From the NCBI GenBank assembly GCA_036250225.1, contig JAPZLL010000040.1:1-64000 (forward strand): a DNA stretch of 64,000 nucleotides. Reading direction: 5' to 3'. Source of the DNA: Cercophora sp. LCS_1. Its lineage: Eukaryota > Ascomycota > Sordariomycetes > Sordariales > Lasiosphaeriaceae. The notes under the pieces were generated by a model that did no database searches, was not told the origin of the DNA, and saw only the letters and a program-made list of their open reading frames with translations. Below are positions 53,666-64,000 of this stretch, piece by piece. The translations under genes were made by a program, and so were the position numbers. How positions within the stretch are numbered: the stretch's first letter is position 1; the number at the start of each line of letters is the position of its first letter.

Positions 53666-54223
53666 TTAGTACCCCTTCTCAAACCGAACCTTTCTTCCCT
53701 CGTCCGGACCCCGCCTCTTCTCGATCCGTCTGTTCTGCTCCGCCACCATCCGTGCGAGATATTCCCGATCCCTCAAGTTCCGACTCCGAATTTGCTCGGC
53801 TTCAATGGCCCTGCGCGCCCTCTCCTCCTCCTCTCTCCACCGCCTCCTTTCTTCCTCGACGTCACCCCACACCAAACGGCTTGTGCCTCTCCTCGGTGCC
53901 CTCTCGTATCTGACGGGACTGTACTCGCTCTGTTGCCTCGCGATAGCTTGTCGATGCATTGCTTCGTTACGAGCGTACTCATCTTCGGTGATACGGCGGT
54001 ACTCCCTGCCATGAAGGATGGAACCGGTTATGGCATGACGCTGAGCGTCTTCACGGGATCGGTTGGACGATTGGGTTTCGTTGAGGGAGGAGGATGAGGA
54101 TGATGAAGAAGACGAGGGACGATTGAAGACTGGAGGTGTCGGGTGGAGACCGCCGGACATGTAGGGGGGGCGGGTTGGAGCGCGGTGGGCTCGGTGGGCG
54201 CGGGAGCGATGGGGCTTGTCCAT
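53666..54223 (-). CDS. Charged, Arg/Glu-rich coiled-coil small protein
   Basis: 185 aa if started at the ATG at 54223 (MDKPHRSRAHRAHRAPTRPP). The frame is open further upstream (VFNPFDKSRFNSRRRPHLIT) and may be joined to another exon near 54300-54360, so the N-terminus is provisional. The sequence has a serine run (codons around 54110), then a long charged helix: EEERRRWREEEERARRAIEA and DREYLARMVAEQNRRIEKRR, ending GRKVRFEKGY. A basic N-terminus plus acidic/basic coiled coil is common in fungal proteins of unknown function. An overlapping plus-strand frame at 53647-53913 is judged a shadow. Confidence 0.55.
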   Translation of the reverse strand: MDKPHRSRAHRAHRAPTRPPYMSGGLHPTPPVFNRPSSSSSSSSSSLNETQSSNRSREDAQRHAITGSILHGREYRRITEDEYARNEAMHRQAIARQQSEYSPVRYERAPRRGTSRLVWGDVEEERRRWREEEERARRAIEAEQIRSRNLRDREYLARMVAEQNRRIEKRRGPDEGRKVRFEKGY

Positions 54224-55065
54224 GATGACTTTGGTGATGAGGTGTGGCCTCCTTCGGGAATTGAAGCGAGACTTATCGAAGGGATTGAACACTGGGAAAG
54301 CTCGGTCAATGAATTGAAGGTTTATCAGCTTGGAGGTTTGGAGGTGAGCTTGTCACAGATTAGAGCTCACGACGGACGACAAAGCTTGTGATTAAGTAGA
54401 CAAACGCAGACATTGAATTTCCACAGGGATGGTCAGCTCGGAGTTGATGTTGCTGTTGGCGGCCCTGGGGTCATACACGTAACACGTCGGAGCAAACAGC
54501 ACTGCACACGAGAACTGCGCATCCAATCACGACGCGCAGCATTTGGAAACCTCGGTGAACGTCAGGCGAGAGTGGTGTCTCGGTGGCAAATCTGATGGCA
54601 AGCCTGCGGGAAAGTGACTTGCCAAGCTCACCCTGCTTGGTGCCGACGTAGCACGGCCGTGGGGATCTGAAAAAACAGCACACGTATTTCTTGCATAACC
54701 GAGCTGTTGTGGACATGCAGGAAGCTGGAAAGGGATTTTCAACATATCAACCAACGCAGTTGAGATATTCCTCATACACACCTGATCCAATCCGGTGACG
54801 AGACTGATTCGAATCCGCGGCAGAATCCTGAGCCCGCGTGGGGTTACCAAGGCAATACCTAATAATGCCCCATGCCCTTGTGTAATCGCTTGTGACTCCT
54901 AGCCCACTCTTGGACCTTGCACAGCTTGGTAGAACCTGCTGCGCTTACCTCCCGATTTGAGGTGATATTAAGGAATGTAAGTACCTAGGTAGATTGTCTT
55001 GAAGAAATTTCAGGATAGGACGGTATTAGTTGCCTCTTTGATATCGACCGTTACTTTCCTCCAAA
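54224..55065. other. Intergenic, no certain gene
   Basis: 842 bp. The first ~100 bp may hold the upstream coding part of the charged-protein gene. Otherwise no supported feature. Confidence 0.4.
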
Positions 55066-56808
55066 CTACCTGATCAACTCCCGGCCCGTGTTTATGCGCT
55101 TGATGAAAGCACGCACACGGTCAGGGACCTTCCCTCGATAGGGAGGCATCAAATCCAGGGCGGTTTTCCCTTCCTTGTTTGCCTTGTGCATGTCCGCTCC
55201 CCGTTCAAGCAGTAACTCTGCGAATCGAAAGTGGGATTCCATGAAGGCCAGGTGAAGGGGAGTATTTCCGTTGTTGTCGGCATGGTTGATGTCGGAACCG
55301 GCATCTACCAACCTTGAGAGGATGGTATTGAACCCTTCATAGTGATACACGCCATGAGTCATATGAATGGGCGTCCTGCCTGTTTTTGTTACTGTCTTAA
55401 CGTCGGCCCCATGACTAAGGAGTGCTTCCACGACTCTCAAGTTACCCCCCTCAACTGCTAAATGCAGAGGCGTATTTCCCTCACGGTCGGATACGTTAGG
55501 GCTAGCACCGCTCTCTATCAAGAGTTGCGCGATGCCGTTCCCCAGTCGGGCGGCAAGGTGAAGTGGAGTGCGGCCATCGTCGTTCAGCGCCTCGAGGTTC
55601 GCTCCCGCCCGAAGAAGTACGCGGGCAGCCATTGCTCGAACTGTCCGCTTGGTGGCTCTGTGGAGCAATGTTTCTGATTTGGCGTACCTCGTTTCGTGGG
55701 ATAATCCCCGGCCGAGAATCAGATGGAGGACTCCTTTATGCCAAACCAACCAATCCTCGAATATTTCAAGGAGCGTGGCATGGTCGCCATGCCATTCAGG
55801 CCCCAATTTGGCGTCCAACATCGCGTCTAGCAGCGCCACATGACCATCCCTTGCTGCGTCCATGATCGTCCATTCATTAGTGGCACCTCTTTCGATGAGG
55901 AGCTTAACCATGGCTTTGTTTTCGCTCTGGACTGCTTGTTTGAGAAGAGTTGATCCCTGTTCGTCGGTGATGTCGATATCGCCGCCTCCATCCAAGTACC
56001 GCTCGATGAACGATATATTTCCCCTCTTCACTGCCCCTATTAGGGCCTTGGCCTTTCGGGCCTCGTCGATTTCGTTCTCCGTTGCCCCCATGTTGCGTAG
56101 GAGCTCAGCTGCTTCGTGTTGTCCGCCAAGGATGGAGATCCATAGCGAAAGGCTGGAGTCAAGTGGGCTCAACTCTGCAGCGCCATTTTCGAGAAGGATC
56201 TGCAAAATGGAGGTGTGGCAATGTAGGCAAGAGATAGCAAGCGGCGTGTTTCCATCCCCATCCTTTTCCTGCAAGACTGCTTGGGGATCGGCACCGCAAA
56301 AACAAGACACAACTGCCTCTTGATCCCCGCTCTCTATCGCCGCACATAGGCCACCCCCGTGGTTGTTTTGGATATGTCGCTCGAGGTTGTCCTTTCGACC
56401 GCTCATCATGCCGCAGTATTGACAATTGTATCTCGGGGCATCGTGTTTTGTCTTTTGGTGTCGTCTGAGATCCTTCTTGTAGCTAAAGGCAATGGGAGGT
56501 TTCTCTCGACGGCATTTTGAGTCTGGACATGAAAAAGGCTTGTTGTGACAGCGCTGGTGTCTCCTGTTGGCAAAATTAGAGTCTAGTACTTATCATGGCG
56601 AGGGGAACCGTCAGGTTGGTACTTGCCGTAGTTGTCCCCGGGTTTCAAAATGAAGAGGTGTGTCGCGACACCTCCCCTCCGTACAGCGGAAAGGCTTTGG
56701 GCGCTCGCTATCCGGTCCCGAAGACATGGCCTTAGTAGACAAGTTGTGCAGTCCTTCTACGTCGAGTACCTCGGTGGGGACGTGTCCGGTCAAGGGTTTT
56801 GTAGTCAT
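55066..56808 (-). CDS. C2H2 zinc finger-ankyrin repeat protein, GC-AG intron
   Basis: Two exons, 56808-56627 and 56563-55066; 559 aa. The 63-nt intron 56564-56626 begins GCAAGT, so it is a GC-AG intron. The join restores a finger-like sequence KPFRCTEGRCRDTPLHF, then ETRGQLRRHQRCH. Two more C2H2 units follow: KPFSCPDSKCRREKPPIAFS with KKDLRRHQKTKH, and YNCQYCGMMSGRKDNLERHI with QNNH. Then come about ten ankyrin-type helices-and-turns: clear ones include GNTPLAISCLHCHTSILQIL, DGRTPLHLAARLGNGIAQLL, EGNTPLHLAVEGGNLRVVEA, TGRTPIHMTHG and NGNTPLHLAFMESHFRFAEL. The C-terminus is basic. Likely a nuclear regulator or an ankyrin-based interaction protein. The start at 56808 is the first ATG after the divergent promoter and could be later. 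Confidence 0.82.
56564..56626 (-). other. GC-AG intron in the zinc finger-ankyrin gene
   Basis: Donor CG|GCAAGT, acceptor GCCAACAG. Retaining it would stop the frame within a few codons. Removing it completes a zinc-finger histidine pair (RRHQRCH). Confidence 0.7.
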
Positions 56809-57354
56809 ACTACTCACTTCGCGTGTTGGTCTTTGGCTTCTTTGCGATGTAGTGTTCTCGATGCAAAACACTTGAACAGAACAGGCCGATTATGGGGTGT
56901 CATGGACTTTCTTGGCTCCCGAGTTGCACCCCGTCCAGTTGCGGTGTGAGCTGTGCTCCGTTGGAGGGTGTGTGGTGTAACAGGGTGGGGGAGTGGGAGC
57001 GATGTTATGATTGGAGAGGACGACGTTGCACCACAGAGGGGTGTGTGGAAAATTTAGGGTGGTGGCTGAACGCTTCGATTGGCTATTTGGTAGGAACTGA
57101 AGGCGGTGTAGACCGGACTGGGCAGCTTCGCAAAGGTGCCATCATCTCTCTCTTCCCCATCAACTTTTGCTTCCTATCATTACCGCTTAACCTTCCGTCG
57201 TCTTCCGCCTTTTTGCCGATTCCGCAATCGCAACAGACTTCCTCCTCCCCATCGACCTCATCCCGACCATACCTAATATTTTTTGTCGCCCGCAATCGCG
57301 GTATGGGGGACCGCCAACTCAATTACGAGGACGATGGTCATCACTGGCTAATGG
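56809..57354. promoter_or_regulatory. Divergent spacer between two zinc-finger genes
   Basis: 546 bp between the ankyrin-zinc finger gene (-) and the repeat-containing finger-like gene (+). It has CT-rich stretches near 57160-57260 typical of a fungal leader. No gene. Confidence 0.45.
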
Positions 57355-58327
57355 ATGTCGCTCGCTGGACGTGTGTCCTTCCTTGCGAGACTTGCCGAAG
57401 TTCAGGAAGCGCAATACTGGCAACCTATTGGTGAGCTTTTTTTTTTTTTTTACTAACCCACTTTTGAGGCCGCACTGGTCAGCGAGTAACGGTGTCGGGG
57501 AACCGGGGTCGGCTGCATCGGCCCCCACCGAAGGCCATCGCACCACTGATTCCGGCAACTTGCTGGATTTGGGCCCCCCTGGGGGTCAACCGTCCCCCCC
57601 AGGGTTTAGCTCCGTTTTGCATGCCTTCAATGGCCATCTTGGGGGCCAACCCTTCCCCCTGGCGCCCAACCTCATTCATCATGATTCCGATGCCGCCACC
57701 CTTGCCATCAACACGCCCGCTTGGTCTGATAATTCCGATGTCAACGACTCGTGGGGCCTTTCTGTCGGTCGACCCATCCTCGCGGAGTTCCATCCTGTTC
57801 CCCATGATCCCAGTGCGGTCCTGCTCAGCGAGCAACCGGTTTGGACTGCCAACCGCAATGGCAACTCGCTTGGTTTGAGTCCCTTCACAGGCCAATCTGT
57901 CGCCCCCGAGTTCATCCCCGTTTTGCATAATTCCAATACCGTTCTGCTCGGCGACCAGCCGATCCGGACTACCAACCGCGATGACGGCTCGTCAGGCTCG
58001 ACCCCCCCCGCAGGCCAACCTATCGCTCTCGAGTTCGTCCCTATTCTACATGCTCCCAATGGCGACAAGACCTGTCGTTGCGCCAAGAATTTCTCTCGGA
58101 GGGATGCTCTGACCCGTCATATTAAAACGGCCAACAAAAAGGAGTCGAGAACATCGACTGCTTTACCAAGAGTCGCCCTGGAGCTGGACCAGTCCTTGTT
58201 TCCATGCGGCATGTGTGACAAGCATCAGGGGCAAAGCGCCTTTGCGAGACGAGATCATCTCCGCCAACACTTGAGAGTTTTTCACAAACTCAATGACGAG
58301 GCTATCAACGCTTGTCTTGATGTCTAA
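57355..58327 (+). CDS. C2H2-like protein with internal ~47-residue repeats
   Basis: Two exons by my model, 57355-57430 and 57483-58327, with a 52-nt intron (donor GTGAGC, T-run, branch ACTAAC, acceptor GGTCAG); 306 aa, N-terminus MSLAGRVSFLARLAEVQEAQ. The middle is built from degenerate repeats with the theme GQP..EF.P(V/I)LH..N: GQPSPPGFSSVLHAFNG, ILAEFHPVPHDPSAVLLSEQ, GQSVAPEFIPVLHNSNTVLL, GQPIALEFVPILHAPNG. After it come a degenerate finger (KTCRCAKNFSRRDALTRHIK) and a better C2H2 unit (FPCGMCDKHQGQSAFARRDH, then LRQHLRVFH). The finger pair suggests a nuclear DNA- or RNA-binding protein. The repeats have no name that I know. The first exon is the least certain part. Confidence 0.55.
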
Positions 58328-58489
58328 CATTGGGGGGGCGGTCTGCGCCACTATTGTTTATCGTTGTTGGAAACCTGGGGTGTGTGTTTACTGTTGATCA
58401 CTTCCATTTTGTGAAGTCTATGCGAGTCTGTCACTACCGGAAACTCGAGTCTTATTAGGTAGCCACTGCTTCCTGAGAAGGACGATAGC
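58328..58489. other. Short convergent spacer
   Basis: 162 bp between the stop codons of the finger-like gene (+) and the membrane protein gene (-); no feature seen. Confidence 0.4.
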
Positions 58490-60275
58490 TTATTCCTTTA
58501 TCTCCCTGACCCCATCTGCGGCCGCTCGTCTCTGCGCGTGTGTATCACCCCCATCAGCCCCAACAGCACTTGCGTCACCCTTTGCCCCTTCGCCTCCGCG
58601 AGAATGGTGATCCGTTACTGTAAACGTCAGCTTAGCCTTGAAGAAATACCAACTCAAACTTACCATTCCAAGCCCCATAGCCATGCGGCTTCGCCTCCGG
58701 ATGCGTCTCAACCAGCGTCTTATGCAGCACAACCGCATCAAGCGCGTTCACACTTCTCAACGGCGTCCACTTGAGCAACGCCAACGCCAACCCCCAAAAC
58801 ACGAATGATAACACCGAGATGACAATCACGGCCTTGACTGACAGCGTCGAAACCTCAGCGCTCCGCACCACAAAGTCATCCACGCCCCTTTTCACTCTTC
58901 CGTCCTCCTCAAGTACCAAGTTCTCCTCTGCGTTCTCCCGTCCCTCGACATTAGGATACAGCGTCAGATCAACAAGGGTATTCGTTGTTGCTACATACGC
59001 CGCAACAATCAACCTCTCCAGGTCCTTGAAGCCGCTGCTCCCTTCGGCATCGAACACGCTGCCTAGAGCCGTGGTGCTGCTCAGCAACGCGGACAAGCCG
59101 AGTTGACGCCCGATGTCGACGACCTTGGGTGTGCCGAGATATCTTGCCAAAACAAGCTGCATTCCTTCTGACAGCTCCAGCCCTGGAAGCATGCTGCTGT
59201 TGAGTCCCGTGATGGTGCTCTTCCGTCCGCGATACCACCAGTCATCCGTCTGCCAGCATGACAGGACGGGCCGTCTCGGTTGCACGACGTAGCGAGTCCC
59301 GACGAGTGATGGGTCTTGTGTGTAACCGGTGTAGTAGAATGGGTCGAAGGAAGGCGAGAAACTTACTCTGTCGAGGGTGGAGAGGTATGCGGCCCATGTT
59401 ATGTTCCCCGGTGGATCGGTGATGCTGCCCGTGTAAAAGTATCCGATGGGCGCTGCGCCGTCGTAAAGGGACAAGGAGATGGTGCGATTTGGGTTGCCGA
59501 AGAGGGCGTAGGTGTCGTTTGTGTAGCCTGCTGTTCGTGACGAGGTGAGGAGCCAGTTGTATTCTGTTGTGCATGCACCGCTGACAGAAAGCAGGAGGTT
59601 CGGGTAGTGCTGTAAGCCGAGGTCTGCGCCGGTTACGTTGTAGGAGTACGAGACGCGGGTGATAGGCTCGCCGTTGGGAGTCACGTCCAGGACTGTCGAT
59701 GTCACTGAGGTTTCTGAGAGAACCGATGAGGATGCAATTTGAGCTGACCCAACAGCACGGAGGGCTGAGGGGACATCGAGCGAGAAGAGACGTGCCTGGG
59801 ACGAGGGAGTGCGGTCGGCCGAGGATGGGGCGAAGAGGGAGGTTGGGCTGACCGGAGCGGCGTTGTCGATGAGGATATAGGAAGGGATGATGATGGATAG
59901 AACATTTTGGACAAGCCAACATGTGATGATGACGAATATGACAGGGTACACCCACCACTGGCGCCAATGGGTTTTGTTTTCGGGGAACATGATCTCGAGA
60001 AACGAGTCGGTGAGAGAGCCGCGCTTGTTCCACAGGGAGGTCGACATGTGGTGGACTCTGTCACGACGAAGCATGTGGAAAAAAGCGACGGCAAACACAA
60101 TGGCCCACAAGTTCATGACCGTGGATGTGACCATGAGGGTGAAGGCCGAGTTGAGATGAGCGGCGACCCAGTCTGGAACGGCAATGGCGTCGCGTGTGCC
60201 GCCCTCGATAGGAAGTGAGAAGCGTTTCCATAGCACGTATGTGTGTCGAAGCTGTGGGGCAGTCGAGATGGCCAT
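58490..60275 (-). CDS. Fungal multi-span membrane protein of unknown function
   Basis: Two exons, 60275-58664 and 58617-58490, with a 46-nt intron (donor GTAAGT, branch GCTGAC, acceptor TTTACAG); 579 aa. The ATG at 60275 gives MAISTAPQLRHTYVLWKRFS. Membrane spans: SAFTLMVTSTVMNLWAIVFA; WVYPVIFVIITCWLVQNVLS; and near the C-terminus VKAVIVISVLSFVFWGLALA. Between spans 2 and 3 lies a large, probably extracellular domain with many Asn-x-Ser/Thr sites and paired Cys (for example GACTTEYNWL and SCWQTDDWWYRGR). After the last span comes WTPLRSVNALDAVVLHKTLV, a segment commonly following the last span in this fungal family, then an acidic/Gly-rich tail ending VREIKE. Function is unknown. It is not an obvious paralog of the larger protein at 42.3-45.9 kb. 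Confidence 0.75.
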
Positions 60276-61210
60276 TTTGGCGTGGGAGAGGTTGACTTGT
60301 GCCGTCTCAGTCACAACAACTGAGTTTCCAAGAGAAGCTGTTGAGCAACTGGGACGACACAACTTGGATGAGCCCAAATCTCTCTGTTCCCAGTTCAAGC
60401 CCTTGATTACAAGCCAGACTAACTCAACATTCGATACCCCACCGAGAACTGGCATCGTGTTCATGGGGCAATTGGCACCAATTCGGGCCTGTCACTGACC
60501 GCCTGCCAAGCAGCGGCATTCCGCTGCAAGGGAGACGCCGTGCAGCGTTTTATGCAAGTCGGGCCGCCAATAGCGGCTGCAAGCTGTCGACTGAGGGGCT
60601 TCTCTGACCATCATGGAGTTTGGTTGGCTGCTGCGAGGAGGGGTTGTCGTGAGCTGGCCCTCTGTATTCCCGGAATTGGCACCCAAAAGTGCACTTTTCG
60701 GGCAGGGACTGCGATCTTCAGGCCTGCATCGTTTTCCCATTGGCATCAATCCGTGCCAACGTGTTTTCCCACCACCCATTTGGTCGAAATTTGGGTGATT
60801 ATGGTTGTCACTCAAGGTAGACGAATCTGGGAGAGCAATATGTCTGGTTCCGCTCGGGTGCCGACACATGGACTCGCCGTCTTCGGCGGACACGACCTTG
60901 GCAACAACGATGGGAGAGACATACAGGTTGGCTATGCTCGTCGGATTGGCCCAAGACGTCCGCATCCTCCAGCAGCGAGTCACCTGAGATGTGGATTGGC
61001 CCAGCTTTGCATGAGGCGTTCTTGCGACCGGCGCGCGTCGTCACAAGAAGCGGTCTCTCGACGACGATCAACGAATTGAGCTGTGGATATTTGAGAGATG
61101 CATGGTCATGTAAACGGGATAAGTAGCCGACTTGAAATCAGTCCCGCACAAGGGCTCTTCTCTTTGTCCTTCGGAGCTCGTCATTTTCTTCCATCCTTGA
61201 GCCTACGAGA
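60276..61210. other. Divergent intergenic region, no gene seen
   Basis: 935 bp between the membrane protein (-) and the FAS1 protein (+). Short frames on both strands lack conserved features. Confidence 0.45.
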
Positions 61211-62567
61211 ATGTGGTCCAATTCCCTGTTTGTCGTATTGCTCTCGGCACTGACCGCTCCGTCGGCCGCCCAGCTCGGAGGCCGTCCCGCTCCGGGCGCC
61301 GGGCCAGATCGTCTCGAGGGTAACCCGGGCCGCCCACATCACCAAGACATCCACCATGGTCCGCAACTGCACACTCCCTATCACCACCCTAAACCCTACA
61401 CCCATCCAGTCTCTTACCCTCCTGAGCCGAAACACACACCAACTCCGTCCCCATCACCACCACCACCGCCGCCGCCGCCGCCGCCTCCTCCACCTCCACC
61501 GCCACCTCCGCCACCTCCTGCACCGCCAGCAGTGTCCTCCGCCCTCACCGAAGCAAACTGCACCGCCTTCCTCTCCTTCATCCAAACCTCGCCCGAAATC
61601 TGGACCCTGTATAACTCACCCTCAGTCCGCACAATCTTTGCCCCATCCGACGCCTCCTTTGCATCGCTCCGTCGCCGCGCCCTGTCACCTTACGAGCAAC
61701 AACAAGCCGAGTTGGCAGCCGACACGGCTCAAACAGACATGGCAACGTTGCGACTTATCCCGGGACATATAAGCCAGACCAACGACAAGAGCGGGAACCT
61801 GGGTGGTGACGGACAGGTTGTTGTTTCTGACTCACGCGGATCAGAAGTCAGGATCACCAGTGGTGGGGGACAGGTTGTGCGGGTGAATAAGGAGGTGGAT
61901 TGGGAGGGAGGGAAAGTCTTGGTCACTGATGGGTTAGTTTATTTCCCCTTTATTTCCCTCGTCTTTTCCCTTGAACACGGAGGAAGACTTTGGGTTGAGC
62001 TGACAAGATAGCTTATTCACCCCTCCGCGGTCATTATCTCAGACGGCAGGGAGCGAGGGTTTGACGGGAGAATTTGCGAGACTGCTGAAAAAGATTGGAA
62101 TCCAAAGGAGGGTAACAGATTTGGATAACACACCGAGAATCACGGTCTTCATACCCTGGGACCAGGCGTTTGAAGGAGAGGGCGATTTCGAAGCGGAAGC
62201 GCAGAGGATCATCGACGGGCATGTGGTTGTTGCAAAAGAGGGAGACAAGATTGGATATCTGCCGAATCTGGTGGACGGACAGGCGTTGACGGCGGAGGGA
62301 GGAAATACACTCACGGTAAGTGTCAAGGGGAAGGAGTGGTATGTTGGAGAGGGGAGGATTGTCAAGACAAATCTGATCTTGACAAATGGGGTTGCTCATG
62401 TCGTTGACAAGGTATGTTCCCCTTCTTGTGTCCAAGGCGAGCTCTTCTGACAAACAAAGCTTCTTGTCCCTCCGCCTGAGGAGAGTGCTGCCTCGGAAAA
62501 GGTGGAGGGATTCATGATGACGCTGGTTGTGGTTGTTGCTGCGACTCTGTTTGGGGTTGTTTGGTAA
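61211..62567 (+). CDS. Secreted fasciclin (FAS1) protein with polyproline linker
   Basis: Three exons: 61211-61932, 62012-62411 and 62460-62567. Introns are 79 nt (donor GTTAGT, branch GCTGAC, acceptor GATAG) and 48 nt (donor GTATGT). Phases fit; 409 aa. The leader is MWSNSLFVVLLSALTAPSAA. A His/Pro-rich stretch is followed by a run of about 25 prolines (around residues 82-106) encoded by CCG/CCT/CCA repeats. Then come two FAS1 modules: the first with NCTAFLSFIQTSPEIWTLYN and RTIFAPSDASFASL; the second with GEFARLLKKIGIQRRV, ITVFIPWDQAFEGE and a conserved YH-type segment DGHVVVAKEG, ending ILTNGVAHVVDKLLVPP. The C-terminal hydrophobic segment MTLVVVVAATLFGVV is a membrane anchor or GPI-like tail. 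Likely a cell-surface adhesion protein. Confidence 0.82.
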
Positions 62568-62811
62568 ATAGGGATGATGGAGAAGAGGGGTGATAACGAC
62601 GTAATGATAATGACAACATTGATACCCGGTTCACTTGGAGACAACCCCTCACGACGATCTTATCACATGACAGATGGAGACAATCTGATCACATCACACA
62701 TATTGCAACCGTGTAATACAAGTGACAGACTGGTATACGTCCTTTGAATATGTACTGCTTACCCCAACCGTTCCCACCTTAAGGGTCCTCATATAGCCCT
62801 CATGTATCTCC

Positions 62812-64000
62812 TCAAGCTGTGGGGAGAGCCAAGATCTTGGCAGCAGCTTGCTCGGCAACAATCATGATTGCTGCCGTGGGATTGCTGGTGATGTGGCCCG
62901 GGAAGATGGATGCATCGACAACAAAGAGGTTGTCGGTTCCGTACACCTTGGTGTTGGTGTCAACGACCGAGGTGCCACCGCTACGACCGTCATCAGCGCC
63001 CATCTTGACGGTGCCAATCCAGTGGTTCGAGTTTCGCGAGCCGGGGTTCGCGGGAATCTAAACTGTTAGCTTTATTCTTTAACTATTAAGGTGGAGGAGG
63101 GAGTGTACCGAGTTTACGAACGCATCCGTCGCCTGGCTCGTCGTGGGGCGGACCCATTGGATGCCCGAGACCTTGCTGAGGGAGTCACGGAGACTCTGGA
63201 TGGACGCAACGACAGCCGCCTTGTCAGCCGCGTTGTTGAGATACGGAGATTGCGACACAGTGGTGCGAAGCTGACTGTTGATGGTCAGCTTGCCGCGAGA
63301 GACAGAGCCGGTTCCGAGGTAGTTGGTGAGGGTCATCGATGCTGAAATCGTTAGCTGACTAGGGTAGATGTTTCTTGAGAGAGTGGACATACTGCTGCGA
63401 GAACCCTCGACACGGGCCTGCCAATGGAAGTGGCGGTTGGTGCCGTCAGTGCCCTTGATGACCTCCCAGAACTGCAAGGATCAGCATCGTGATTCACTTG
63501 CAAGGCGCTTGACTTACCATGGGACCGAAGTTGGGAGCCGACTGAGCGAGAATGCCAGTTCTGCCGTCTATTTCGATTAGTAATACACCGCCATCCCAGA
63601 ACAAGATACATACTGAGATAAGCAGTGACATCGCTCTGGATTGGGCGGTTCCATGCAGCGTAAAAGTCGTAGTTGACAACGGTCGAGTGAGCAATCTCGA
63701 CGTCAGTCTGCATTTATTAGCCAAGAATCCCTAGCGCCCCTGAATATCTCGTCACTTACGCCGACGTGGTCGTAGAGGTTGTTTCCGACAGGGAGGTTGA
63801 TCCACTGGTCCGACGAAATCATGGAAGATCCGTCGCCCGACGACTTGACGGCATCAAGCTCGGGCTTGAGACCGATTCCGCCTAAACAAAATATCAGCGA
63901 TATGCCTCAGCAGCTGATGGTGTGGGAGTTCATACTTCGCCACAGAATCTTGGGAGATCCAAACGTGCCAGCCGAGAGAATGACACGCCCAGTGCCGGGG
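62812..64000 (-). CDS. GMC oxidoreductase, cellobiose dehydrogenase flavodomain-like (5'-partial)
   Basis: Only the 3' part is in the window; the start lies beyond 64000. Exons on the minus strand: 64000-63936, 63881-63760, 63707-63614, 63567-63518, 63471-63393, 63341-63109 and 63057-62812, with introns of 46-54 nt. Order of motifs: GRVILSAGTFGSPKILWRS (GMC signature 2 region), NLPVGNNLYDHVG, an AAWNRPIQSDVTAYL segment, SAPNFGPM, FWEVIKGTDGTNRHFHWQAR, and the C-terminal catalytic region NSNHWIGTVKMGADDGRSGG followed by YGTDNLFVVDASIFPGHITS and NPTAAIMIVAEQAAAKIL. These fit the AA3_1-type flavoprotein of fungal cellobiose dehydrogenase. Whether an N-terminal cytochrome domain exists cannot be seen. 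The enzyme would oxidise sugars or related alcohols with FAD. Confidence 0.85.

Noticed and set aside
53647..53913. Plus-strand ATG frame of 88 codons
   Set aside because: Ser/Pro-rich complement of the Arg/Glu coiled coil on the minus strand; treated as shadow.
57302..57433. Alternative first exon starting at the ATG at 57302
   Set aside because: To join the downstream frame it would need a 38-nt intron (57431-57468), shorter than any other intron in the window. The 57355 start with a 52-nt intron fits better, but this remains the nearest alternative.

Overview
This window is nuclear DNA from a filamentous ascomycete (Pezizomycotina, most likely a Sordariomycete). The evidence is many short introns (46-107 nt) with GTRNGT-like donors and CTGAC/CTAAC branch sites, an intron-containing tRNA-Lys, HET and NACHT/STAND genes, a DUF3433-type membrane protein, amdS-type amidase, ascomycete laccase, hybrid histidine kinase and AA3-type GMC oxidoreductase. 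Genes lie on both strands without operons, separated by roughly 0.3-2 kb. No species can be named from the sequence.

Layout. 1-1.4 kb is AT-rich transposon debris with an LTR-like block. 1.4-4.7 kb holds an HExxH metalloprotease-like gene (-) and an orphan gene with a GC-AG intron (+). 5-8.1 kb has a dispersed repeat and then a divergent pair of ER genes: a PDI-like protein ending in HDEL (-) and a prolyl 4-hydroxylase alpha-like protein (+). 8.5-11.7 kb carries a secreted sorbosone-dehydrogenase-like beta-propeller and a SUR7/PalI-like membrane protein. 12.8-21.5 kb is the disturbed part: two more repeat copies, an intact NACHT (NLR-like) gene, a dead NLR fragment cut by one repeat copy, a small VOC protein, and two truncated genes abutting head to head (CorA-like and HET-associated). 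22.7-35.3 kb is ordinary accessory metabolism and signalling: laccase, amidase, MFS transporter and a 1217-aa hybrid histidine kinase. 36-46 kb has small orphan genes, an NmrA-like reductase and a 1194-aa membrane protein. 46-49.4 kb is a compact set of FAD monooxygenase, class II aldolase and luciferase-domain protein. 50-60.3 kb has a HET gene, tRNA-Lys(CTT), a charged small protein, a C2H2-ankyrin protein divergent from a C2H2-like repeat protein, and a membrane protein. 61-64 kb has a proline-rich FAS1 protein and the 3' part of a cellobiose-dehydrogenase-like GMC flavoprotein that leaves the window.

Functional themes: secretory-pathway oxidation and hydroxylation (PDI-like/P4H pair), extracellular oxidation of plant material or phenolics (laccase, quinoprotein-like propeller, GMC flavoprotein), fungal innate-immunity or allorecognition genes (NACHT, HET, their decayed relatives, an ankyrin protein), and small-molecule catabolism (amidase/MFS; monooxygenase/aldolase). 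I found no convincing secondary-metabolite core enzyme, CRISPR array or viral insertion. The strongest second-look items are the PDI/P4H divergent pair with a degenerate thioredoxin motif, the NLR relic cut by a three-copy repeat, the head-to-head truncated genes at 20.1-21.5 kb, and two GC-AG introns inferred from reading-frame continuity.
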